Origin: Sphingomonadaceae bacterium | GTDB taxonomy: Bacteria > Pseudomonadota > Alphaproteobacteria > Sphingomonadales > Sphingomonadaceae | Reading direction: 5' to 3' | Length of the DNA stretch: 32,957 nucleotides | Assembly: GCA_020847445.1 (NCBI GenBank) | Contig: JADLBY010000171.1 | Coordinates: 1 to 32,957 of the forward strand | Shown: in pieces, positions 7,560 to 16,761 of the stretch | Position numbering within the stretch: position 1 is the first letter of the stretch | Layout: each line of letters begins with the position of its first letter | Program-made: the position numbers and the translations under genes | Notes under the pieces: generated by a model | Seen by the model: the letters and a program-made list of their open reading frames with translations, nothing else | The model's database searches: none | Told to the model about the DNA's origin: nothing

Positions 7560-8933
7560 ATGATCCGGGGGCTGCGCATCTTTCCGAAAACGCTGACCGG
7601 CCGGATCATGCTGGTAACCGCACTGGGCGTGTTGCTGGTGCAAGGCATCAACACCGTCATCCGATACCAGGCCTTTCAGGGCCGGGCCATAGTCGAGGCC
7701 GCCTCCCATCTGGCTGCGACGGTGGCCAACCAGATGGAACTTATTGATGCGGGGGCCAAGGATTCGCTTATCCGAAAGCGGAAAGTGGCCATCTGGATCA
7801 CCGATCGGGCGCTGCAACCGCCGGGATTTGACAGCACCGACGAACTGGCCGAGCGGGTGGCCGCTCCGCTGCAATCGATCTACCCGCAAGTAAATTCGGT
7901 CAGGCTATCCAAGGGCCCCGAGCGCAATCTTCCTCAATATATGCGCGATCCGAAATTCGACCATCGCGGTCGCCCGTGGATACATAGAGGCAAGACACCC
8001 AGAGAGGTCTTGCTGCTGACCATCAGATTTGACGATGGCCGATGGGTTCATGCCGTATTGGGTGTGCGGCCACATTATTCCCAGCCATTTACCCTGATCG
8101 CGATCGAGACGTTGCTGATCTATCTTGCCGTGATGATACCGTTGCTGCTTGTCATCCGGCAGATGTCGAAGCCGTTGCGGCAGTTGAACCAGCGGTTGGC
8201 GCATGAAGGGCTGGCAAGCGGGGCGCCGCCGATCGAGCCGCAAGGGCCCGACGATATCCGCAGCCTGATCGACAGCTTCAATGCAGCGGAACAGCGGGTC
8301 AACGCCATGCTGACCGAAAAGGATGTGATGCTGGGCGCGATCGGCCATGATCTTAAAACGCCGCTGGCGTCGCTACGGGTGCGGATCGAGTCGGTCGACG
8401 ATGAAGGCGAGCGCAGCAAGATGGCTGCCAGCGTCGACGAAATGGTCCAGATACTCGACGATATTCTGGTACTCGCCCGGCTCGGCAAGTCGTCCGAAGC
8501 CGCTGTACTGACCGACATTGGTGCGCTCGTCGAAATGGTGGTTGGCGAAATGGACGATGGCGGTCGGCTTTCGGTTGCCGACAGCGACGAAAAATGTCGC
8601 GCCACGGTGCGCCCGGTGCTGTTGCGCCGCGCGCTGCGCAATCTTGTTAGCAATGCATTGCAATATGGCGGGCGGGCCCGTGTTGCGGAGCGATGCGACG
8701 GTGCGCATGTCACGGTGGATATTGACGATGAGGGCCCCGGCCTGACCCCCGAGCAGTTGACGGCGGTGTTTGAACCCTTTGCGCGGGCGGAAGGATCGCG
8801 CAACCGGGCTACGGGCGGGACCGGACTTGGGCTGACCATCGCGCGCGCCATCGCCCGCGCCCATGGTGGCGATGTCGAACTGCGCAACAGGGAAGGTGGC
8901 GGGCTGCGCGCGTCGCTGCGTATCCGTCAATAG
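7560..8933 (+). CDS. Membrane sensor histidine kinase (EnvZ-like), partner of upstream regulator
   Basis: A 457-aa inner-membrane kinase. Transmembrane helix 1 spans about residues 12-32, followed by a periplasmic sensor of about 140 residues and transmembrane helix 2 at about 177-199. A HAMP segment follows (KPLRQLNQRL), then the dimerisation/phosphoacceptor H-box IGHDLKTPLASLRVRIES with His263. The ATP-binding domain has the N box NLVSNALQYGG and the G boxes DDEGPGL and GGTGLGLTIARAIARAHGG. The start is uncertain between TTG at 7554 (overlapping the regulator stop) and ATG at 7560. I chose ATG. It forms an operon with the upstream regulator. Its stop is 9 bases from that of the convergent cell wall hydrolase gene. 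Confidence 0.92.
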   Translation: MIRGLRIFPKTLTGRIMLVTALGVLLVQGINTVIRYQAFQGRAIVEAASHLAATVANQMELIDAGAKDSLIRKRKVAIWITDRALQPPGFDSTDELAERVAAPLQSIYPQVNSVRLSKGPERNLPQYMRDPKFDHRGRPWIHRGKTPREVLLLTIRFDDGRWVHAVLGVRPHYSQPFTLIAIETLLIYLAVMIPLLLVIRQMSKPLRQLNQRLAHEGLASGAPPIEPQGPDDIRSLIDSFNAAEQRVNAMLTEKDVMLGAIGHDLKTPLASLRVRIESVDDEGERSKMAASVDEMVQILDDILVLARLGKSSEAAVLTDIGALVEMVVGEMDDGGRLSVADSDEKCRATVRPVLLRRALRNLVSNALQYGGRARVAERCDGAHVTVDIDDEGPGLTPEQLTAVFEPFARAEGSRNRATGGTGLGLTIARAIARAHGGDVELRNREGGGLRASLRIRQ

Positions 8934-8942
8934 ACCGAAAAA

Positions 8943-10142
8943 TCAGATGTCGCCGGGTTGCTTTTTCCAGCTGCCGCTCGCCTGATATTCGCTCTTGATG
9001 TTCGCCGAACCGGGCAGGTTCCCGCCGCTATAGGCCGCTTCGCCGCCCTGCGAACGGGCATTGGCCGAATAATCCGGCGCCGCATAAGCCTTCGTGCGGG
9101 CGGGCTGATAGGGCGTGATGTCACGATAGGCAGCCGCACCTGTAGCGTTGCCCGCCAGGCCAGATTTGGCAATGGCATCGGCTTCGGCCTTCATGCGGAT
9201 GGCGGCAAATTCGCGCTCATATTGCTGCTGTAGCTGGATGGGATCGAGAACCGGCAGCTTGTCTGCCGTCCAGACGCGCGGCTTGGGTCCGGGGAATGGC
9301 TCGTGACCGGCATGGCTGCGGAAAAAGGCCGAGGGCCGCCCTGCCGAGCCTTTCCAGCGATAGAAGCGGTGCGCGCCGATGGTGCCGACGAAATCCAGGC
9401 TAGGGGCCCAATAGGGATAGACATAGGTCGCATGATAGTGCGTCGCCATGCCGACCGGGGCATAGACCGAACCCGCCAGCGCCGCCATCGCCACGCGCTG
9501 CCCGCGCAACCAGGCGGCGCGCGCCGGTGTGCGGGCCATCGATCCGTCACAGCTATAGCTGAACTGGCAGCCGGTCGCGCGTTCGGATCCCTGATAGATG
9601 ACGCCGCAGACACTGTTGGGATAGCTGGGATGGCGCATGCGGTTGATAATGACCTGCGCAACGGCCCGCTGCCCCGCATCGGGCTCGTTCGCCGCTTCAT
9701 AGTAGATGGCATCCGACAGGCATTGCAGGGCCCGTGCATAGTCGACCGTACCCGGCTTCAGGACAAAGGGCTGCGCAGCAGGGCCAAGGCCGGTGTCGAT
9801 GCCTGCCACCGGTGCGCCGATGACCGCCGGCTCCGTCGCCGCGGGCTTTGCAGGCTTCAACTGTTCGGCAGCAGGCGCATCGATATCGGGATCCAGAAAG
9901 TAGAATGCCGAGCCGGAGAAATTTTCGGCCGGACGTTCGGCGGAATAGGCCAGCGGATCGGGCTTTACCGTTTCGGCAGGCAGGCTCCACGCCCATTGCG
10001 CTGAACTGGGAAGCAGGGCCAACAGCAGGAAGGCAATGACGACCAGCACAATCTCGCGCCAGCCGAACACGCGCCGACGCTTTGGCGCGCGCGCTGGCCG
10101 CCTTGCGGGTGCTTGTTCGGTTTCCAACGGTTGATGCAACAT
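8943..10142 (-). CDS. Membrane-anchored cell wall hydrolase, SleB/CwlJ (Hydrolase_2) family
   Basis: A 399-aa protein. A basic cytoplasmic tail (RRPARAPKRRR, 14-24) leads into one transmembrane helix (31-46), so most of it is periplasmic. The catalytic domain, about 135-260, contains LSDAIYYEAANEPDAGQRAVAQVIINR with the probable catalytic Glu149, then VCGVIYQGSERATGCQFSYSCDG and GMATHYHATYVYPYWAPSLDFVGTIGAHRFYRW, all typical of SleB-like lytic enzymes. Residues 280-399 are low-complexity (Ala/Tyr/Gly/Ser) with no recognised domain. In non-spore-forming alphaproteobacteria these enzymes are thought to remodel peptidoglycan in growth. The ATG at 10142 is the only good start. The gene diverges from the DAHP synthase across a 262-base gap. 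Confidence 0.88.
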   Translation of the reverse strand: MLHQPLETEQAPARRPARAPKRRRVFGWREIVLVVIAFLLLALLPSSAQWAWSLPAETVKPDPLAYSAERPAENFSGSAFYFLDPDIDAPAAEQLKPAKPAATEPAVIGAPVAGIDTGLGPAAQPFVLKPGTVDYARALQCLSDAIYYEAANEPDAGQRAVAQVIINRMRHPSYPNSVCGVIYQGSERATGCQFSYSCDGSMARTPARAAWLRGQRVAMAALAGSVYAPVGMATHYHATYVYPYWAPSLDFVGTIGAHRFYRWKGSAGRPSAFFRSHAGHEPFPGPKPRVWTADKLPVLDPIQLQQQYEREFAAIRMKAEADAIAKSGLAGNATGAAAYRDITPYQPARTKAYAAPDYSANARSQGGEAAYSGGNLPGSANIKSEYQASGSWKKQPGDI

Positions 10143-10404
10143 GACTGTGACGAAAGTTATATCCCTGTAACGCGCCCCCTATACCGGCAAAGGATAACAA
10201 TCTGGAGTGCTTATTTTGGGCTGTTCCATCGCGGGACGCGCGGAAAGCGCTGGATTAACGCGATATATCAAATTCGCACTTGTAAATAATTGTGCGGCGC
10301 AGCAACAAACTTGCGTTTGGCCGTGGAATAGGCGCTTTTGCTTGCACGAGCGCGCAGAACGCGCCTAGAAGGCCGCCCCATTCGAGTAAGTGGAGTTAAG
10401 GATA

Positions 10405-11778
10405 ATGGCGGCGAAATGGACGCCCGAAAGCTGGCGCACCCACGAAGGCAAGCAGATGCCAACCTATCGTGACCAGAATGCACTGGAAGCGACCGAGGCG
10501 ACGCTGCGCAATTTTCCGCCGCTGGTGTTCGCCGGGGAAGCGCGCAACCTGACGTCGGAACTGGCCGATGTGGCGGAAGGCCGGGCCTTCCTGCTGCAGG
10601 GCGGTGATTGTGCCGAAAGCTTTGCCGAATTCCATCCGAACAATATCCGCGATACGTTCCGCGTGCTGCTGCAAATGGCGGTCGTGCTGACCTTTGCCAG
10701 CAAGCTGCCGGTGGTGAAGGTCGGCCGCATGGCGGGCCAGTTTGCCAAGCCGCGTTCAGCCGATACCGAGGTGATCGATGGCGTCGAACTGCCGAGCTAT
10801 CGCGGTGACATCATCAACGACATCGCGTTCGAGGCGGGCCCGCGCGAACCCGATCCGGAGCGCATGGTCAAGGCCTATAGCCAGGCGGCAGCCACGCTGA
10901 ACCTGCTGCGTGCGTTCAGCAGCGGCGGCTATGCCAATCTGCATCAGGTGCATGCCTGGACCCATGATTTCATGGGACGTTCGCCCTGGGCGAAGAAGTT
11001 CAAGGATGTCGCGGACCGGATCGGCGAGGCGCTGGCGTTCATGGAAGCCTGCGGCATCACTCCCGACACTGTGCCGCAGATCAAGGGCACCAGTTTCTAC
11101 ACCAGCCATGAAGCGCTGTTGCTGCCCTATGAGCAGTCGCTGACCCGGCAGGACTCGCTGACCGGCCAATGGTATGACACCTCGGCCCATATGTTGTGGA
11201 TCGGCGACCGCACCCGGTTTGAAGGGTCGGCGCATGTCGAATTCCTGCGTGGTATCGGCAACCCGATCGGCATGAAATGCGGACCCAGCCTTGAGCCCGA
11301 TGCGTTGCTGCGGATGCTCGACACGCTCAATCCCGGGCGCGTTCCCGGGCGCATGACGCTGATCACACGTTATGGGCATGACAAGATCGAGGCCGGGCTG
11401 CCCAAGCTGGTCCGTGCCGTGCTGCGCGAAGGCCATCCGGTTGTCTGGTCGTGTGATCCGATGCATGGCAATGTCGTGAAGTCGGCGAGCGGTTACAAAA
11501 CCCGCCCGTTTGAGCGCATCCTGGCCGAAGTACGCGGCTTCTTTGCGGTGCACCGCGCAGAAGGCAGCTTTGGCGGCGGCATCCATGCTGAGATGACCGG
11601 TCAGAATGTTACCGAATGCACGGGCGGGGCGATTGCCATTACCGACGAGGCGTTGGCCGATCGCTACCATACGCATTGCGACCCGCGCCTGAATGCGGCG
11701 CAGTCGCTCGAACTCGCCTTCCTGCTGGCCGAAATGCTCAACCAGGAACTTGCCGAGCGGGCCAAACAGGCGGCGTGA
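10405..11778 (+). CDS. aroG: Class II 3-deoxy-D-arabino-heptulosonate 7-phosphate synthase
   Basis: A 457-aa class II (plant/mycobacterial type) DAHP synthase. It condenses phosphoenolpyruvate with erythrose 4-phosphate as the first step of the shikimate pathway to aromatic amino acids, in the cytoplasm. Signature stretches are [17 protein letters not shown] at the N-terminus and [13 protein letters not shown] (metal-binding Cys). Further on are [38 protein letters not shown] and [20 protein letters not shown] near the C-terminus. The length is normal for bacterial class II enzymes. I chose ATG 10405 with AAGGATA just upstream over an in-frame GTG at 10390. The symbol aroG is used for the class in many genomes; aroF or aroH are sometimes used instead. 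The stop overlaps the start of the next gene. Confidence 0.95.
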   Translation: MAAKWTPESWRTHEGKQMPTYRDQNALEATEATLRNFPPLVFAGEARNLTSELADVAEGRAFLLQGGDCAESFAEFHPNNIRDTFRVLLQMAVVLTFASKLPVVKVGRMAGQFAKPRSADTEVIDGVELPSYRGDIINDIAFEAGPREPDPERMVKAYSQAAATLNLLRAFSSGGYANLHQVHAWTHDFMGRSPWAKKFKDVADRIGEALAFMEACGITPDTVPQIKGTSFYTSHEALLLPYEQSLTRQDSLTGQWYDTSAHMLWIGDRTRFEGSAHVEFLRGIGNPIGMKCGPSLEPDALLRMLDTLNPGRVPGRMTLITRYGHDKIEAGLPKLVRAVLREGHPVVWSCDPMHGNVVKSASGYKTRPFERILAEVRGFFAVHRAEGSFGGGIHAEMTGQNVTECTGGAIAITDEALADRYHTHCDPRLNAAQSLELAFLLAEMLNQELAERAKQAA

Positions 11779-11951
11779 TGGCCGGGGATCGCGTGCGCAT
11801 CATCCGGGGCGACGTCGTAAAGTCCGGCGTCGGTTTTGGCAGCGCGCTCGCCATCGTCATCAGCTATACTGCGCACAAATCGGTACTATGGGCGATCATT
11901 CACGGGTTTTTCAGCTGGTTTTACGTGGTTTATTTCCTGCTGACGCGGTGA
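11778..11951 (+). CDS. Small membrane protein, 57 aa, translationally coupled to aroG
   Basis: Starts at the ATG in TGATG, so its start shares a base with the aroG stop. The protein is a short basic N-terminus ([17 protein letters not shown]) followed by one or two hydrophobic segments (about 18-30 and 36-55: FGSALAIVISY, AIIHGFFSWFYVVYFLLT). The pattern KSVLWAIIHGFFSWFYVVYF resembles small conserved membrane proteins seen in many bacteria whose function is unknown to me. The exact overlap argues that it is a real gene made with DAHP synthase, though nothing links it mechanistically to aromatic synthesis. Confidence 0.75.
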   Translation: MAGDRVRIIRGDVVKSGVGFGSALAIVISYTAHKSVLWAIIHGFFSWFYVVYFLLTR

Positions 11952-11974
11952 GCAGCTTTTGCTAGACAGGCTTT

Positions 11975-12505
11975 ATGGGGTCGCGCCTAACACTGGTTCC
12001 ACTGTTGCTCCTCGGCCTGTCGGCATGCGCCGGGCCGATTGAAACGCGCGTGGTATCAAGCGGCGCCGGCGTCCCTGAGGCGGCGTCGATCCTGGCCGAG
12101 GCTCCCCCGAATTCCGAAGTAGCGGCAAGCGCCCATAAGTTGGTGACCGGGCGTCTGGCCGAGCGCGGCTTTGGCCAGTCCCCAGCCGGAGCGCTGCAGT
12201 TGCACATAGCATTTGCCGAGCGCGATGCAGCGATCGCCGTCCGGACCAGATCGGGCGACCAATGGGCGGATGTGTCGGCTGCCAAGCCCAAAAAGCCGCT
12301 GCAAAGCTGCGCTGATCGGGAGATGCGGCTGACGGTGACGCTGACCCGTATCGCCGATGGCACCGAACTCTACCGCGGAAGTGCGGCGGAATATCATTGC
12401 AAGGCGCAGGCCGCCAATGTGTTGCCTTCGCTGGTCGATGCCGCGCTGGCCGATCTCGCCGGGCCAAAAGGCGCGTATCGCACTATGCGTCAGGGGCTGG
12501 AATAG
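11975..12505 (+). CDS. Predicted outer-membrane or periplasmic lipoprotein
   Basis: A 176-aa protein with a type II signal peptide: MGSRLTLVPLLLLGLSAC, lipobox LSAC with the lipidated Cys at residue 18. The mature part has no transmembrane segment. The stretch APPNSEVAASAHKLVTGRLAERGFGQSPAGALQLHIAFAER and TLTRIADGTELYRGSAAEYHCKAQAANVLPSLVDAAL resembles DUF4136-like lipoproteins, a resemblance I hold loosely. Function is unknown. It starts 23 bases after the small membrane protein, so it may belong to the aroG transcript. Its last 23 bases overlap the 3' end of the convergent CHASE2 kinase gene. Confidence 0.8.
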   Translation: MGSRLTLVPLLLLGLSACAGPIETRVVSSGAGVPEAASILAEAPPNSEVAASAHKLVTGRLAERGFGQSPAGALQLHIAFAERDAAIAVRTRSGDQWADVSAAKPKKPLQSCADREMRLTVTLTRIADGTELYRGSAAEYHCKAQAANVLPSLVDAALADLAGPKGAYRTMRQGLE

Positions 12506-14741
12506 GCTCGATCGCTTCGGGAAGCTGCAGATGGAAGCAGGCACCCTTGGTCAAATTCTCTGCCCAGACCTTGCCGCCATGCCGCTCTGCGACCGCGCGG
12601 ACATAGGTCAGCCCAAGTCCGCTGCTCTTGATGCGCGCATCGGGGGTCGAACGCGCGGCAAAGCGGGTAAACAACCGGGGAAGCAGTCCGGCGTCGATGC
12701 CCGGGCCCTCGTCGCTGATCGCCAACTCGATCATGTCGTTCCGGCGGCCGATATGAACGCAAATCGTGGCGCCATCAGGGCTGAACTTGACCGCATTATC
12801 AAGAATGTTGGTGATCGCCCGGCCCAGACTGTCCGGTTCTGCGAGGACAAAGGCGTTGTCGCTGTCGTCGACAACGTCGATGCAGACGCCGCGCTCGTGC
12901 GCCAGCGGCCAGAGATTGTCGGCGATGTCGCGGGCCAGATCGGCGAGCAGGACGTCGCTGCCTTCAAACGGGCTTTCGCCCATGCGCGCAACGTCGACGA
13001 AATCCTGCGCAAGCGCAATCGTCCGCCGGGCATGCCCCTCGATGCGGTTGCTGACATTGCTGTCCTTGATCGTCGGCAGCAACGCAATGATGGCCGATTG
13101 TGGAGAACGCATGTCGTGTGACAGAAGCTGCAGCGCCTCCTCGCGGTCGCTTTCCGCCTGTGCCAGGGCGCTGATATCCGCCAGATAGTGGATCTGGCCG
13201 ACCAGTTTGCCGTCGTCGCTGACAACCGGGGCGCTGCGCATGACGAAATGGCTGCCACCCGGCGAAACGAACCGGACAAAGCCCTGATCGCCGGGTTGTG
13301 ATGCGTTGCCGTGCGTTTTCAGATATTCGTCCACGCTGCGCCGGTGGGCCGGTGCCACGATGCGGTCGAGCAATATGGTGAGCGGCGTGCCCTTCAGATC
13401 GGGGCCGAGATATTCCTCGATCCTGTGATTGGCCATCGTCACTGTGCCAGCCGTGTCGGTCACGAACATCGGATCGGGCAGATGTTCCAGCGAGTCCGAA
13501 ACAAAGCGGCGCAGGTCGCGAAGATGGTCGATCGCGCTTCCCAGCGCCGCGCTCTGGCGGCCGACAAGATCGCTGCCGCGATCGGGGCCCAGTGCCAGCG
13601 GCACGATATCGCCTTCGCGTTCAAGCTCGCCCAATTCATGCTGCATGAACGCGCTCATCGCCTGCAGGCGGCGCCAGCCCCAGAGCGGGTAAACCAGAAT
13701 GATGCCGATCAGTGCAGCGCCCGGGGGGAACCAGATGCTGGCGGCCAGCGCCGCAGAGCTGGCAGCAAGGACGAGCACGAACAGCCCCAGCGATACCGCC
13801 AGCGCCGTGCGCGGTTGCCAGCGCAGAAAGCCCAGCAGCAGCACCCACATGGGCAGCAGCGACAGCAACGCGACCTGCCAGTTTGCCGCCGGTGTAATGA
13901 AATCATCTCTTCGCAACGCCGCAATCATGTTCGCCATGATCTCGGTTCCGGAAACGACGCCGCCGTCGCTGAAGGGGCCGGGATAATTGTCGCCCATGCC
14001 CGCGGCGGTGGCACCGATGACGATGTCGCGGCCTTTAATCAGCTGTGCGGGAATGTTGCCGTCCAGCGCATCGGCAAAGGAAATTTCCGAAAAGCTGTCG
14101 CGCGCGGCATAGGGGAGGACCAGATCCTGGCCGCAACGATCCAGCCGCCGGAAGGCGGGGGAGGGCGCGCCGCCATTGCGATAAACCAGCTCCGCCACAT
14201 GCGGCAGCTTTTCACCGCTGCCATCAAAGCACAAATTGACCCGTCGCACGATGCCATCATTATCGAACGTCACATTGACATGGCCCGCGCCCTTTGCAGC
14301 CGCGCCAAGCAGGGGCAAAGGGCGTTCGGTATCGAACAATCTGCCGTCGCTGCCCGGGCTGTGAAAGTTCAGGGGCAGAAAGACATTGCCCGACGCCTTC
14401 ATCGCCGTGGCCAGTTGTGCATCGCCATCGCCATGCGCCGCTTCGCTGAGCAGAACGTCCAGCAGGATGCTGCGCGGTTGTGCCGCCGACAGCTTTTCGA
14501 TCAATCGGGCATGGACATTTCTGTCCCACGGCCATTTGCCGAGTCTTGCCAGGCTGGGTTCGTCGATATTGACCAGCAATATGCGGTCATCGGGGGCAGG
14601 TCGGGAAAGCGACGACAACTGGTCGTACACCAGATTGTCGAACGCCGAAGTTCCACGCCAATGCGTCGCAAAGATTACGGCGAATGTGCTGACCAGCGCG
14701 ATCAGGCACCATTCGATCAGCAGTCGGCGACGAAGGCTCAT
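12483..14741 (-). CDS. CHASE2-domain sensor histidine kinase with PAS domain
   Basis: A 752-aa hybrid-free kinase. An N-terminal helix (about 9-27) leads into a periplasmic CHASE2 domain (about 30-280, with ILLVNIDEPSLARLGKWPWDRNVHA and IVIGATAAGMGDNYPGPFS). Three closely spaced transmembrane helices follow (about 290-355), the classic CHASE2 layout. A PAS domain (about 420-535, LEHLPDPMFVTDTAGTVTMANHRIEEYLG) precedes the phosphoacceptor LLSHDMRSPQSAII with His542. The ATPase domain has the N box NILDNAVKFSPDG and G boxes DEGPGID and SSGLGLTYVRAVAERHGG. It is the last gene of the leftward operon regulator / LysM-FecR / kinase and starts 30 bases after the LysM-FecR stop. It presumably phosphorylates the regulator of that operon. 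Confidence 0.92.
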   Translation of the reverse strand: MSLRRRLLIEWCLIALVSTFAVIFATHWRGTSAFDNLVYDQLSSLSRPAPDDRILLVNIDEPSLARLGKWPWDRNVHARLIEKLSAAQPRSILLDVLLSEAAHGDGDAQLATAMKASGNVFLPLNFHSPGSDGRLFDTERPLPLLGAAAKGAGHVNVTFDNDGIVRRVNLCFDGSGEKLPHVAELVYRNGGAPSPAFRRLDRCGQDLVLPYAARDSFSEISFADALDGNIPAQLIKGRDIVIGATAAGMGDNYPGPFSDGGVVSGTEIMANMIAALRRDDFITPAANWQVALLSLLPMWVLLLGFLRWQPRTALAVSLGLFVLVLAASSAALAASIWFPPGAALIGIILVYPLWGWRRLQAMSAFMQHELGELEREGDIVPLALGPDRGSDLVGRQSAALGSAIDHLRDLRRFVSDSLEHLPDPMFVTDTAGTVTMANHRIEEYLGPDLKGTPLTILLDRIVAPAHRRSVDEYLKTHGNASQPGDQGFVRFVSPGGSHFVMRSAPVVSDDGKLVGQIHYLADISALAQAESDREEALQLLSHDMRSPQSAIIALLPTIKDSNVSNRIEGHARRTIALAQDFVDVARMGESPFEGSDVLLADLARDIADNLWPLAHERGVCIDVVDDSDNAFVLAEPDSLGRAITNILDNAVKFSPDGATICVHIGRRNDMIELAISDEGPGIDAGLLPRLFTRFAARSTPDARIKSSGLGLTYVRAVAERHGGKVWAENLTKGACFHLQLPEAIEPIPAPDA

Positions 14742-14771
14742 GCGCCATCCTTGGATCGGGATTGCGACAAA

Positions 14772-16064
14772 TCAGTTCGAAGCGACGATGATCTTCTCAA
14801 AGGGCGTCCAGTTGGTGCTGGTTTCGCCATCCGCATATTGGATGGCGCCGACACGCCAGTAATAGTCGCCATCGGGCAGTTCGGACAGGATAATCTGCTG
14901 CGCAGACAGCCCCGCCTCGTCGACAAAGGCGGTGCCGTCGGTATTCCCCCTGAACAGCTGGAAATTATAGCGGATGATACCTCGTCCCTGACCACCCCAT
15001 TTGAAAACCCAACCGTCATCAGCCGCGCCAGCCGAGCCGCTGATCGAATTCAGACGCCGCTTGAACGTGTAGGTTGCGGGCAGGCCCTCAATGCCGTTGG
15101 CCGAGATTGCCCGCGCGCGGAAGAAGTAGTTGCCATCCTCCAGATTGCCGAAGTCCGCAGCTTCGCCGGATATGATCTGATCGGCGACCTGATCCTCGAA
15201 ACTGGAATCCCTGGCAATGCTGGCACGAATGGCCGACTTTTGCGCGGGAAGGGCAAAACGGACATCGACGCCATTTTGCAGCTTGCCTGCCCCGTTGATT
15301 TCAAGCGGCGGCAGCATGGCTTCTGCGATGGCGGAGCCATCAGCGTTCACCGCAAGGCCATTGCCCGCAGGCAGTGCCAATTCCCCGCCATTTTTGACGC
15401 CGATTGCCAATGCGCCTTCGTCAACCTCGGCGAAATCGCGCTTGGCGGTATCGTCGAACCGCGTCTGGAAATCGGTTCCGCGCACCGCCGAAACGGCCTT
15501 TGGTGTGCGCACCTGATAGCGGTCATTTGCCGATTTGAGCGGGGCGACCTTCGACCTGGCGCTGCCGCGATCAACTTGGAAATCATAATCGAGCGCAGAT
15601 TCGAGGATATAGCGACGCAGCCGGACGATCTTCAGATCGGTGTTCGAGGGCACGGAAATGCGCGACCCATCTTCAAGCAGCAGCGACGCGAATGACCCGC
15701 CTGCGGTTTTCAGTGCCTGACCTTCCGCAAGCGCCTGCCCCGACGCAGCCGGTCTGGCCGTGCCCTGGACGAGTGCGGTGACCTGCCCCTTCACCGACGA
15801 CAGACGCGCGGTGGACGGCTGGAACTTCAGCAGCGTTCTTGGCAGTTTCAATATCGTTCCGACCGGAATCATCCGTGGATCGGCGATCCGGTTCTGCTTC
15901 TGCACAATCCTGTAGTCGCCGGTGCGGAGCATATATTTCTCCGCAAGGCCGATCAGCGTATCTCCGCGAACCACCTTATAGGTGATTGTATCGTCGGCCG
16001 ATGCGGGTGCGCACAAGGCCATCGCGAGCGACAGGGCTGCGATGGACGATGCCGGATACTTCAT
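14772..16064 (-). CDS. Periplasmic LysM-FecR domain protein
   Basis: A 430-aa exported protein with signal peptide MKYPASSIAALSLAMALCAPASA (about 1-23). A LysM peptidoglycan-binding domain covers about 26-75 (TYKVVRGDTLIGLAEKYMLRTGDYRIVQKQN). A FecR-like domain follows (about 95-240, SVKGQVTALVQGTARPAASGQALAEGQALKTAGGSFASLLLEDGSRISVPSNT, then TPKAVSAVRGTDFQTRFD). The rest looks like beta-sandwich repeats (NYFFRARAISANGIEGLPATYTF and DGDYYWRVGAIQYADGE). FecR domains usually transmit periplasmic signals, so this protein probably senses or links the cell wall to the CHASE2 kinase encoded next. ATG 16064 is preceded by AAGG and gives the signal peptide; a longer frame to 16166 would not. It starts 4 bases after the regulator stop. 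Confidence 0.88.
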   Translation of the reverse strand: MKYPASSIAALSLAMALCAPASADDTITYKVVRGDTLIGLAEKYMLRTGDYRIVQKQNRIADPRMIPVGTILKLPRTLLKFQPSTARLSSVKGQVTALVQGTARPAASGQALAEGQALKTAGGSFASLLLEDGSRISVPSNTDLKIVRLRRYILESALDYDFQVDRGSARSKVAPLKSANDRYQVRTPKAVSAVRGTDFQTRFDDTAKRDFAEVDEGALAIGVKNGGELALPAGNGLAVNADGSAIAEAMLPPLEINGAGKLQNGVDVRFALPAQKSAIRASIARDSSFEDQVADQIISGEAADFGNLEDGNYFFRARAISANGIEGLPATYTFKRRLNSISGSAGAADDGWVFKWGGQGRGIIRYNFQLFRGNTDGTAFVDEAGLSAQQIILSELPDGDYYWRVGAIQYADGETSTNWTPFEKIIVASN

Positions 16065-16068
16065 GGCC

Positions 16069-16761
16069 TTACCTTTTCTCGATAGTCTCCAGACGGTATC
16101 CGTAGCCGAATACCGTGAAGATGCGAAACCCGTTTTCGGGTTTGAGATCCAGCTTGGCGCGGACACGCGAGATATGCATGTCCAGCGTGCGGGTGGCCAG
16201 AGCGGCCGTCGTCCGCCAGATCGTTTCCATGATATAGTTGCGCGAAAGGGTGCGATCCCGGTTGCGGAAGAACATGTCGGCCAGTTCGAATTCCTTGGCC
16301 GTCAGCGCCTCGACCTTGCCTTCGATCGTTACCGTCTGGTCGATGCGGTCGAATTCATATTTCCCATATACCGCCTTGCTTTCAAACGCGCCGCTGCCGG
16401 CACTGCGGCGCAGGAGCGCATTGATCCGCGCCGTAATCACCGTCGGATCCTCGGGCTTGGTGATATAGTCATCCGCGCCTGCGTTCAACGCGTCGCTAAT
16501 GTCTTTCTTGGCTGTGCGGTTGGTCAGCATGATTACCGGCGGCTTTTCCTGCAACGATGTCTGCATCCAGCCAAGTGTTGCCAGGCCGTCCTTCTTGGGC
16601 ATCGTCCAGTCCATGATCACCAGATCATAGGTTTCCCTGACCAGAGCTTGCGACAAGCCCGCACCGTCTGAAAAGGTGGAGGCAATATGCCCCATATCTT
16701 CAACGATATTCTTGAGGAAATTCACGACGTCCGATTCATCGTCGGCAATTGCAATACGCAT
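16069..16761 (-). CDS. OmpR-family response regulator of the CHASE2/FecR operon
   Basis: A 230-aa regulator with a receiver domain (about 2-115: acidic pocket DDE at 7-9, phosphoacceptor Asp51 in LVIMDWTMPKKDG, Thr in VIMLTNRTAKKD, Lys in DYITKPEDP) and an OmpR winged helix (about 130-228: ALTAKEFELADMFFRNRDRTLSRNYI, then TRTLDMHISRVRAKLDLKPENGFRIFTVFGYGYRLE). It is the first gene of a leftward three-gene operon with 4- and 30-base gaps to the LysM-FecR and CHASE2 kinase genes. The region upstream (16762-16955) is AT-rich and should hold the operon promoter. Confidence 0.92.
   Translation of the reverse strand: MRIAIADDESDVVNFLKNIVEDMGHIASTFSDGAGLSQALVRETYDLVIMDWTMPKKDGLATLGWMQTSLQEKPPVIMLTNRTAKKDISDALNAGADDYITKPEDPTVITARINALLRRSAGSGAFESKAVYGKYEFDRIDQTVTIEGKVEALTAKEFELADMFFRNRDRTLSRNYIMETIWRTTAALATRTLDMHISRVRAKLDLKPENGFRIFTVFGYGYRLETIEKR

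Noticed and set aside
10756-11676. Antisense frame within aroG
   Set aside because: Class II DAHP synthase signatures occupy the plus strand across the entire stretch.
13311-15695. A 794-codon open frame on the plus strand antisense to the CHASE2 kinase and LysM-FecR genes
   Set aside because: It is a long shadow frame in GC-rich DNA. Its composition (Arg/Gln/Ala/His runs) is not protein-like, and the minus strand carries clear domain motifs.
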